From positions 1 to 5,584 of the forward strand of contig JBHIEE010000155.1 in assembly GCA_046760445.1 (NCBI GenBank): 5,584 nucleotides of DNA, read 5' to 3'. Positions 1-5,557 of the stretch are shown in pieces. Both the position numbers and the translations under genes were made by a program. Position 1 is the stretch's first letter, and every line of letters begins with the position of its first letter. The notes below the pieces were generated by a model that had not been told where the DNA came from, did no database searches, and saw only the letters and a list, made by a program, of their open reading frames with translations. This stretch comes from JBHIEE01 sp046760445. Its GTDB lineage: Bacteria > Acidobacteriota > Aminicenantia > JdFR-78.

Positions 1-64
1 TTTCTACCTCTTTGAGCTGAAGAACATCCGGTGGTCCGTATTTTGTGTATACAATCGCTTTCAT
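1..64 (-). CDS. Medium-chain dehydrogenase/reductase (zinc-type alcohol dehydrogenase or quinone oxidoreductase-like), N-terminal fragment
   Basis: Reading the minus strand from ATG at 64-62 gives 21 residues that run off the window edge, starting MKAIVYTKYGPPDVLQLKEV. This opening (M-K-A-hydrophobic-V, then YGPPDVL, then L-x-E-V) is typical of the GroES-like N-terminal domain of the medium-chain dehydrogenase/reductase superfamily, which includes NAD(P)-dependent alcohol dehydrogenases and zeta-crystallin-type quinone oxidoreductases. Such enzymes are cytosolic and transfer hydride between NAD(P)H and an alcohol, aldehyde, ketone or enone. The start is well supported by a GGAGG ribosome binding site at 71-75 (minus strand), six bases before the ATG, and by a strong promoter at 149-176. 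Zinc ligands and the Rossmann motif lie outside the window, so zinc dependence and substrate cannot be judged. The subfamily is inferred from the first residues only. Confidence 0.8.
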   Translation of the reverse strand, partial: MKAIVYTKYGPPDVLQLKEVE

Positions 65-103
65 GAGTTTCCTCCAAGGTTGTTTTGATTCGGCCATTTT
101 ATG

Positions 104-117
104 TGTGGTTCACCACA
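104..117. repeat. Palindrome in the dehydrogenase leader, possible operator
   Basis: TGTGGT-TC-ACCACA is a perfect 6-base inverted repeat with a 2-base centre, about 25-40 bases downstream of the inferred transcription start of the minus-strand dehydrogenase and 40 bases before its start codon. Its symmetry and position fit a dimeric repressor site that blocks elongation or initiation. As RNA it could form only a short 5-bp stem with a 4-base loop. The binding protein is unknown; a GntR/FadR-like or LacI-like regulator would be a guess. Confidence 0.4.
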
Positions 118-148
118 ATCTAACCTATAAGTTTGTAAAACTTAACAT

Positions 149-176
149 ATTATAAGTATTTTTCTCTATATGTCAA
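149..176 (-). promoter_or_regulatory. Sigma-70-type promoter of the minus-strand dehydrogenase
   Basis: On the minus strand a perfect -35 box TTGACA (171-176 on plus, read as TGTCAA) is followed by a 16-base spacer and a perfect -10 box TATAAT (149-154 on plus, read as ATTATA). Transcription would start near 141-143, giving an untranslated leader of about 78 bases before the ATG at 64. Both hexamers match consensus, so intrinsic strength should be high. The palindromes at 104-117 (in the leader) and 183-194 (CCCAT-GG-ATGGG, just upstream of the -35) are placed where a repressor or activator could act, but no regulator gene is visible. Confidence 0.75.
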
Positions 177-236
177 CTCGAGCCCATGGATGGGAGAGGA
201 CTACAAAATTTAAAATGGGCATTGAACATAACTTGT

Positions 237-291
237 TTATATCCGAACTAAAAGTTCGTATATCCTCCTATTTTGGTATTATATCCGAACT
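237..291. repeat. Three-copy operator-like motif cluster (TTATATCCGAACT)
   Basis: The 13-base motif TTATATCCGAACT occurs exactly at 237-249 and again at 279-291, a start-to-start distance of 42 bases (about four helical turns). Between them a third, inverted copy at 253-263 (AGTTCGTATAT, one mismatch) forms a palindrome with the first copy: CGAACT-AAA-AGTTCG at 244-258, extending to 239-263 with one mismatched pair. Full palindrome plus a half site on the same helical face is the usual architecture of a dimeric or cooperative transcription-factor site. It lies about 60 bases upstream of the dehydrogenase -35 box and about 195 bases before the GMC remnant, so it could serve either or a promoter that has been lost. 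I do not recognise the regulator family. Confidence 0.55.
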
Positions 292-485
292 TATGTCCTT
301 TTTCCTTAAAAACATATTTAACTTACCCTTAATATACCTTCGAGTCTCACTTTTTTCAATAGAGATAGTTTACTCTTGCTTACACTTTCGATTGAAGTTT
401 TTTATTTCTTAGTTACCTACTTCACGACTTCTTTGAGTTTTTTACTAGGAGAAAATTTAACTACTTTTTTGCTTGGAATAAGGCA

Positions 486-1340
486 GTGGGAGTCGAGGGG
501 GAAATCCTGTACAACGGTAAGTCAGGACCCACTGTTAAGGTGGAGGCCAAAGTGGTGGTCTTATCAGCAGGTGCCATAAACACTCCACAGCTTCTGTTAA
601 AAAACGAATTATGCAATAGCAGCGGTCAGGTCGGAAAAAACCTGAGCCTGCAACCCCTCGCCCCGGTCATTGCGCAGTTTGATGCTGAGCTTCATAGTTA
701 TCAGGGTATTCCCCAGTCTTACTATTGTGACGAATTCAAAGATTTTTCCAAAGGAGGATTTATTATCGAGGGGGTCTTTGCCCATCCAGGTACTATGTCC
801 GCGGTCTACCCATCGTTAGGAAAAGAATACATGGACTTTGCTGGGAATTATGCAAAACAGGCAGCAACGATAGTGATGGTACAGGACAATTCCAGCGGTA
901 AAGTGACCCTCTCTAAAAACGGCCCCCCCGTTATCGATTATAATCTTTCCAAAAAGGATAAGAAGCTTGCTATAGAAGGGATGAAAAAAACCGTGCAAAT
1001 ATTTCTGAAGGCAGGAGCCAAAAATGTCTTCATCACGCACGTCAAGCCTACACTCATCGAGGATCCAAAAGATATAAAGGTCCTTGATGAGCGCGGAATG
1101 GACCTTAGCGAGCTCGTGCTTTTCTCTGCACATCCTCAAGGTAGTTGTAGGATGGGCGGGGATCCCTCTATCTCGGAGGTAAATTCAAATTGTGAGTTCC
1201 ATGATGTGAAGAACCTTTTCATCTGTGACGCAAGCGTGTTTCCCACTTCTGTTGGAGTGAATCCCCAGATTTCGGTCATGGCTATAGCCACCCATACTGC
1301 TGCTTATATCCAGAAAAATGCGGATAAATATTTCAGTTGA
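486..1340 (+). pseudogene. GMC-family FAD oxidoreductase, C-terminal half only (5'-truncated; long-chain-alcohol-oxidase type)
   Basis: The frame encodes the C-terminal part of a glucose-methanol-choline oxidoreductase. Residues 23-40 from the GTG at 486 (VVVLSAGAINTPQLLLKN) match the second GMC signature region. SAHPQGSCRMGGDP carries the expected catalytic His (H216), and VGVNPQISVMAIA the paired Asn (N259). SAHxxGSCRMG plus FICDASVFPTSVGVNP resembles fatty-alcohol-oxidase-type members, so an alcohol substrate is plausible. Family members are roughly 500 residues or more and begin with a GxGxxG FAD-binding Rossmann motif; here only about 285 residues remain and no FAD-binding half exists upstream. 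Homology seems to start around NKAVGVEG (477 on). Before that the frame is F/L-rich AT sequence back to a TGA at 393. GTG 486 has no good ribosome binding site (AAGG at 480-483 is too close). Without the FAD fold it should be inactive. A split gene or an assembly join are alternatives. Confidence 0.8.
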
Positions 1341-1494
1341 TCGAGGGAGGGCTCATTCCTTTAGGAGAGATTTCCGTCATATGAATTTTACGCACTATCT
1401 CGAGTGAGTCCGAAAGTGTCAGGATAGCTTATTGTTGTCAAGCTCTTTTACTTCACTTCTGCTTTTTTCCTCAAAAAAATCATAAATTGCATGA

Positions 1495-1520
1495 GTAGGG
1501 GAACATCCTATGACCCCTAC
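1495..1520. repeat. GC-rich inverted repeat upstream of the biotin carrier promoter
   Basis: GTAGGGG (1495-1501) pairs perfectly with CCCCTAC (1514-1520) across a 12-base loop, and the loop itself holds CAT/ATG (1504-1506/1510-1512), extending the symmetry. In this AT-rich neighbourhood such a run of G and C is conspicuous. No T-tract follows on either strand, so it is a poor rho-independent terminator. It sits 18 bases upstream of the inferred -35 box of the carrier gene, a reasonable place for an operator. Alternatively it is an interspersed palindromic repeat. Confidence 0.45.
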
Positions 1521-1538
1521 CCTATAAAATTTCTACTG

Positions 1539-1567
1539 TTGCCTAAATTACCGTCTTATTGTATTAT
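1539..1567 (+). promoter_or_regulatory. Candidate promoter for the biotin carrier-tamB operon
   Basis: A -35-like TTGCCT (1539-1544, four of six consensus) is followed by an exact 17-base spacer and TATTAT (1562-1567, five of six consensus). The transcript would start near 1574, leaving a leader of about 16 bases before the ATG at 1590. That supports 1590 as the start rather than the upstream ATGs at 1491 and 1566. An alternative -10, TATAAA at 1523-1528, has no matching -35 box. Confidence 0.4.
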
Positions 1568-1589
1568 GAATGTTGTTGCAATAAGTGAA

Positions 1590-2084
1590 ATGAATATAGT
1601 ATTTTTTCTTAATGGCAAGGAAATTAATTTAACCCTTGAAGAAAAACAAAATAACCAGGTAGAAATATCTATTGACCAAAGGAAATATAAAGTTTTGGTT
1701 GAAAAGATAAGCCAAAATGAACTCCTGTTGAATGTAGAGGGTAAAGTTTATGATGTGATAATTCATACTTCTAAGTTGCACTATTCAGTCTATGTTAACG
1801 GTCATTTATATGAGATTGAAAAAAAGTCGTCTTTGAAATTGGACAATGAAAAGAGAGGGTTTGCTCGAGGAAAGAAAGAAATTAAAACTTCAATGCCTGG
1901 GCGGGTAGTTAGGGTTTTAGCTCAGGAAGGAGATAATGTCAGGGAAGGTCAAGGAATATTGGTCTTAGAAGCAATGAAAATGGAAAATGAAATAAAATCT
2001 CCTAAATCAGGAAAATTAACTAAGATAGTTCCACAAGAAGGAAATTCTGTTGAATCAGGGGGACTTCTTTTTATTGTTGAATAA
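1590..2084 (+). CDS. Biotin carboxyl carrier protein (biotin/lipoyl-attachment domain protein of acyl-CoA carboxylase type)
   Basis: A 164-residue cytosolic protein that carries covalently bound biotin, shuttling carboxyl groups between a biotin carboxylase and a carboxyltransferase. The biotinyl domain is residues 98-164: it opens with IKTSMPGRVVRVL, contains EAMKMENEI with the biotinylated lysine at K130, and ends with SGKLTKIVPQEGNSVESGGLLFIVE, all hallmarks of functional biotinyl domains. Residues 1-80 are beta-rich with two similar units (FFLNGKEINL; VYVNGHLYEIE), resembling the region before the biotinyl domain in propionyl-CoA-type carboxylases. That suggests an acyl-CoA carboxylase or decarboxylase rather than classical AccB, which has an Ala/Pro-rich linker. 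The start at 1590 is chosen because homology begins at MNIVFFLNGKE and a promoter lies just upstream; the ribosome binding site (AAGTGA) is weak. No carboxylase or transferase gene is in the window, so the enzyme it serves is unknown. Its stop abuts the tamB start. Confidence 0.9.
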   Translation: MNIVFFLNGKEINLTLEEKQNNQVEISIDQRKYKVLVEKISQNELLLNVEGKVYDVIIHTSKLHYSVYVNGHLYEIEKKSSLKLDNEKRGFARGKKEIKTSMPGRVVRVLAQEGDNVREGQGILVLEAMKMENEIKSPKSGKLTKIVPQEGNSVESGGLLFIVE

Positions 2085-5000
2085 ATGAAAAAAAGACACA
2101 AACTAATAATTAGCTCAATTTTAATTTTAGTTATAATTATCGTCTCTTCTCTATTTATAAAAAGGTATTTCCTTGGTCAGATAAAAACCAGGTTAGGTAA
2201 ATCAATTTCATACTCCCAAATTAGTCTAAATTTTTTTCCACCGAGGTTAAGCATTGATAAACCAAAAGTGGTCAGACCGAATATATTCTTTTCTGCGGAA
2301 AAAGTAGTAATCGTCTTGCCTTTTAAATCATTAATCCTCAAAGAAAAACCACTGGAAATTTTTGTTGACCGTCCAGTACTGAAATTTTTAACTGATAAAG
2401 GTGGTAAAGGGAAAGGGAATTTTTCCTTACCGTTTCCTTTCCTTATTAAAAAAGGAATCATTCATCAGGGGAATATTTCTATTCGGAATCGTAAATACAA
2501 GTTGATTTCTCAGAAAGCAAACGCTATTTTCACCCAGAAAGGAGATAGATTTTTCCTCCGCCTTCAATCAGGGAAAAATATTTTTTCTCTTCCTGAGAAA
2601 AATCTTCTCCTTACCGGTGAATTAAGGGTGCTTTTAAAAGGGAAAGGCAAAAAAGTTAAAATAAAAAACATTAAATTCTTTGGCACTGATTACTGGGTAA
2701 ACATTAAGGGTGACATTGAAGATGTTCTTGAACCTAAATTTAAACTGGAAACTTCAATTATGACAGAAGCTTCCAGACTTAATAATCTTCTTTCTTTGCC
2801 TTTTCTACTTAAAGGGCCGCTCGAGAGCGAAGGACAATTAGAGAAATCAAATAAATTTGTTTCTTATCAAGGAAGTATTCATAGCAAAAATCTTATTTTT
2901 AACCAATCTAATTTGGGCCAGACTGAAGGAACAATAAGTTTTCTTCAAAATATAAAAACAGAATTAGATCTTAATTTTAAAAAAGAAAATCGAAAAAAAG
3001 AATATTTAAAACTAACAATTGATCAAGAAGGAATAAAGGGCAAGTTTAGCCAATTTCATCTCAACCCAATTGTCGAGTGGCTTTCTCTCGGTTGGCCTGT
3101 TTATTCTCCAGCCTGGGGTGAGTTTACTATAAAAAATAAAAGATTATATGCTCAATTTGAATTTAGAGAAAGTCTGTTAGTCCTTAAAAATAATGAATTT
3201 CCACTCTTCGGAAAATTAGCTATCGAATGGGATGGGAAAAAGCTTGTCCGAATTTCTTCCTCTCAGCTTCGTTCAAGCTTTGCCAACTTTGAGTTAGCTG
3301 GACTACTCAAAATTGACCAAAATTTGGATATTAATATTGAAAGCCATGTAGAAAATCTCGAGCAAACCAGGCAATTCGTCTCTCTTTTTCTCAAGCAACC
3401 AATTAGTCTATCCCAGATTAATGGGCAGGGAGAAGCAAAAATCAGAATTTACGGAGAGTTTTCACAACCAAAAATTATCTCTTATTTTACTCTTACTCCA
3501 GCTCAGGTTCTTTCATTCAATTTCTCTCGAGTAGATGGTGAAATAACTTATTCTAATCAAGAGTTATTGGGAGAATTTGATATCAAAGATGAGTTTTTCA
3601 AAGGGATAGTAAGTGCTAATCATGGAATAAATGGCTTGGACTTAAATATAAATATGAGTGAAGGTGAAGTAGATCAAATTTTTTCTTCTTTAGAGATTTC
3701 ATTCCCTATAAAAGGAAAAGCTTCAGGAAATTTATTTATTAAACAGAAAAAAGATTTGCTCCGCATCGAAGGTGAATTTCTCAGTTCTAAGTTAAGCGTT
3801 TTTAATCAACTCCTAACTAATGTTAAGGGTAAAATAAAGTGGGAAAATGGTAATATCTCTTTTCCTTATCTTGAATTCAATTTAAAAGAAGGCACCATCA
3901 AAGGAAAAACCACCGTTCTTCCTCAGGAAAGAGAATTTGAAGTAGATATTAAAGGAGAGGAATTTAATATCTCCTCATTCTTTTCTAAGATCCAAGGGAA
4001 TTTGGCATTTAAATTAATCGGAAAGGGGAAATTTGGGCAAGATGTGGTCCTGGGAAAATATGAAATAAGTGATTTCTCTCATCCTTCTTTCCGAAAAGGA
4101 AGAATAAAAGGAAACATTCAAGCTGGAGTGATTGAGGAGAATATTAATTTGGAGGCAAAAGGCAATATCTACCCAGGCCAGAATGATTTCTTTGCTCAAT
4201 TTATTTTTCCTCTAAAAAGTAAGTCTCTAATAGGAAAGATTGAAGGTGAAATAGATAACTTAAACCTGATAATACCCTGGAAAGGAGTTCAAGGACTAAT
4301 TAATTTTATTGTTGAAATTTCTGGTTCATTAAAATCGCCTGAAGTAAAAGCTATAATTGATTTCAAAGGAAAAACACTTCCCATCCCAAAATTTGCGCAT
4401 GCCTTCAATGATTTTTCTGGATTAATTATCTTTGAGAAAAATAGTGCTCAATTGCTTTCCTTCTCTGCATTTCTTGGAGGGGGAAAAATTTCCGGATTTG
4501 GAAAAGCTTCATTAGATAAATCAGGAAATATAGATGAATTAAACATTCAATTGAGTGGAAAGAAAATGCTGCTTTCCCCAATGGAAAGAACAAGAGCTTT
4601 ATGTGACGGTAGTTTAAGTTTGATTAAAGATAAAAAGAACTTAACCCTAAAAGGAGAATTTTTTGCCCATAAATTACTGTGGCGGCGAGAAATAGAAGAA
4701 AAAATTACTTTTTTTTCTTCTCCTTACCAAGAAACGGAGTCTAAATTTAGCCTCTTTGACAATCTAAATATAGATTTACATCTTAAAGCAGAAAAAGATT
4801 GCTGGATAGAAAATTCTTTAGGTCGAGTGGAAGGTAAATTTGACTTGAGAATCTTAGGAAACATTAATTCTCCCTCCTTATTAGGAGAAATTATTGCTCG
4901 TCGGGGAGAACTATTTTTTCAAGACAGAAGCTTTAACTTACTTGAAGGTAAGGTAAGTTTTTTCAATCCATTAACTCCTTCTGATCCATATATAAATTTT

Positions 5001-5486
5001 AAAGGAGAAACATTCATAAAAGATTACCGGGTTCTATTTTCCCTGGATGGCCTGCTGAGTCGCCTTAATCCAGAGCTTAGCTCCTCTCCACCTCTTCCTC
5101 CTGAAGATGTTTTGGCTCTCTTGACTTTGGGAGAAGCATTTAAAAGGACTTACTCCTATGATAGAAGCACCCAGTTAAGCACAACTTCTCTTCTTTCTTT
5201 CAAATTAACTGAAGATGTTAAAAAAAGAGCCCAGCAATTATTTGGAATAGATCGATTTAGATTAGATCCTTCTCTTATGAGTTCCACGGCTGAAACAACT
5301 GCTCGCTTGACACTTGGCAAAAAGGTTACTAAAGGTTTAACCATTATTTACTCAACTAATCTTTCAACCCATCGAGATGATTTGATTTTCCTTGAATGGG
5401 AACTGGCCAAAGACATTTCAGTTGTCGGAATCCGCGACGAAGAAGGCAGGTTTGGTTTAGATGTTAAAATTCACAAACGCTTCTGA
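2085..5486 (+). CDS. tamB: TamB-family translocation and assembly / intermembrane lipid-transfer protein
   Basis: A 1133-residue protein anchored in the inner membrane by one N-terminal segment (residues about 7-25, LIISSILILVIIIVSSLFI after a KKRHK start) with the rest spanning the periplasm. The N-terminal part (SISYSQISLNFFPPRLSIDKP, then repeated 'KGxxxV/I' beta strands) is AsmA-like. The middle is a long run of alternating hydrophobic beta strands, as expected for the beta-groove of this family. The C-terminal domain (about 900-1133) is diagnostic of TamB: WIEN (907-910), GEIIARRGELFFQDRSFNL around 935-955, PPEDVLALLTLGEAF (about 1005-1019), TTARLTLGKKVTKGLTIIYSTN from 1071, and a final GLDVKIHKRF. 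E. coli TamB is about 1259 residues, so this one is complete but slightly short. Known relatives move phospholipids between inner and outer membrane and, with TamA/BamA proteins, aid insertion of outer-membrane proteins. The ATG directly follows the carrier's TAA and has no good ribosome binding site nearby, so translation is probably coupled. Confidence 0.93.
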   Translation: MKKRHKLIISSILILVIIIVSSLFIKRYFLGQIKTRLGKSISYSQISLNFFPPRLSIDKPKVVRPNIFFSAEKVVIVLPFKSLILKEKPLEIFVDRPVLKFLTDKGGKGKGNFSLPFPFLIKKGIIHQGNISIRNRKYKLISQKANAIFTQKGDRFFLRLQSGKNIFSLPEKNLLLTGELRVLLKGKGKKVKIKNIKFFGTDYWVNIKGDIEDVLEPKFKLETSIMTEASRLNNLLSLPFLLKGPLESEGQLEKSNKFVSYQGSIHSKNLIFNQSNLGQTEGTISFLQNIKTELDLNFKKENRKKEYLKLTIDQEGIKGKFSQFHLNPIVEWLSLGWPVYSPAWGEFTIKNKRLYAQFEFRESLLVLKNNEFPLFGKLAIEWDGKKLVRISSSQLRSSFANFELAGLLKIDQNLDINIESHVENLEQTRQFVSLFLKQPISLSQINGQGEAKIRIYGEFSQPKIISYFTLTPAQVLSFNFSRVDGEITYSNQELLGEFDIKDEFFKGIVSANHGINGLDLNINMSEGEVDQIFSSLEISFPIKGKASGNLFIKQKKDLLRIEGEFLSSKLSVFNQLLTNVKGKIKWENGNISFPYLEFNLKEGTIKGKTTVLPQEREFEVDIKGEEFNISSFFSKIQGNLAFKLIGKGKFGQDVVLGKYEISDFSHPSFRKGRIKGNIQAGVIEENINLEAKGNIYPGQNDFFAQFIFPLKSKSLIGKIEGEIDNLNLIIPWKGVQGLINFIVEISGSLKSPEVKAIIDFKGKTLPIPKFAHAFNDFSGLIIFEKNSAQLLSFSAFLGGGKISGFGKASLDKSGNIDELNIQLSGKKMLLSPMERTRALCDGSLSLIKDKKNLTLKGEFFAHKLLWRREIEEKITFFSSPYQETESKFSLFDNLNIDLHLKAEKDCWIENSLGRVEGKFDLRILGNINSPSLLGEIIARRGELFFQDRSFNLLEGKVSFFNPLTPSDPYINFKGETFIKDYRVLFSLDGLLSRLNPELSSSPPLPPEDVLALLTLGEAFKRTYSYDRSTQLSTTSLLSFKLTEDVKKRAQQLFGIDRFRLDPSLMSSTAETTARLTLGKKVTKGLTIIYSTNLSTHRDDLIFLEWELAKDISVVGIRDEEGRFGLDVKIHKRF

Positions 5487-5489
5487 TAA

Positions 5490-5557
5490 AACAGATGACA
5501 GAAAACAGAAGTAGTTGGAGAGTGTTAGTCTGTCTTCTGATTTCTGTTTTCTGTCTT
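5490..5557. repeat. Inverted array of 7-base repeats (consensus AARACAG / CTGTYTT)
   Basis: The left arm has three tandem heptads (AACAGAT, GACAGAA, AACAGAA; 5490-5510). The right arm has four heptads of the complementary type (CTGTCTT, CTGATTT, CTGTTTT, CTGTCTT; 5530-5557). GACAGAAAACAGAA (5497-5510) is perfectly complementary to TTCTGTTTTCTGTC (5542-5555), a 14-bp stem with a 31-base loop. Pairing extends outward at 5493-5495 with 5557-5559 past one T/T mismatch. CTGTCTTCT recurs at 5530-5538 and 5551-5559, three heptads apart. Heptad spacing is not a multiple of three, so this is a DNA- or RNA-level repeat and not one imposed by the protein. It could be a degenerate interspersed repeat, a folded mRNA element or a weak terminator. 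Confidence 0.7.

Larger units (their letters stand above)
65..483. other. Long AT-rich intergenic region with regulatory motifs, no convincing gene
   Basis: This stretch separates the minus-strand dehydrogenase from the plus-strand GMC remnant. It holds the dehydrogenase promoter and leader (about 65-176), a 12-base palindrome at 183-194 whose GCCCAT half is also mirrored by ATGGGC at 215-220, and the operator-like cluster at 237-291. From about 292 to 470 it is low-complexity T-rich sequence. The open frame from 170 to 412 on the plus strand has no ribosome binding site, overlaps the promoter, and gives a protein dominated by F, L, I and S, so I treat it as chance. A short minus-strand frame (480 down to a TAG at 419-417, reading KVVKFSPSKKLKEVVK) looks mildly protein-like and could be the tail of a lost gene, but it is too short to call. 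Confidence 0.6.
1341..1589. other. Intergenic region between the GMC remnant and the biotin carrier gene
   Basis: About 250 bases without a supported gene. The composition falls from mixed GC (1341-1440) to strongly AT-rich (from about 1460), which marks a change of sequence type. No clear rho-independent terminator follows the GMC stop: CTATC/GATAG (1395-1399/1423-1427) and the T6/A6 pairing at 1463-1478 are weak. The region ends with a GC-rich hairpin (1495-1520) and a plausible promoter (1539-1567). The carrier's frame is open back to an ATG at 1491, but the extra residues (MSRGTSYDPYPIK...) look non-homologous and overlap the hairpin and promoter. Confidence 0.55.

Noticed and set aside
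262..269. GGAGG on the minus strand that looks like a ribosome binding site
   Set aside because: No ATG, GTG or TTG lies at a usable distance downstream on that strand.
170..412. Plus-strand open frame of 80 codons in the left intergenic region
   Set aside because: No ribosome binding site, overlaps the minus-strand promoter and the operator-like cluster, and the protein is an F/L/I/S-rich product expected from T-rich DNA.
417..480. Minus-strand frame ending at TAG (419-417) with a protein-like KVVKFSPSKKLKEVVK tail
   Set aside because: Could be the tail of a gene cut at the same junction as the GMC remnant, but about 20 codons without a recognisable family is too little to call.
816..1139. 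Minus-strand open frame inside the GMC remnant
   Set aside because: Antisense shadow of clearly homologous plus-strand coding sequence; no start signals.
1463..1478. T6/A6 self-complementary stretch as a terminator of the GMC remnant
   Set aside because: Stem is only A-T pairs with a 4-base loop and no following T-run, so it would not terminate reliably.
1491..1589. Longer carrier protein starting at ATG 1491 or 1566
   Set aside because: The extra N-terminus does not resemble carrier proteins, neither ATG has a ribosome binding site, and the region contains the hairpin and the best promoter candidate.
5490..5557. CRISPR-like array
   Set aside because: Repeat units are 7 bases, contiguous and inverted, without spacers, so it is not a CRISPR.
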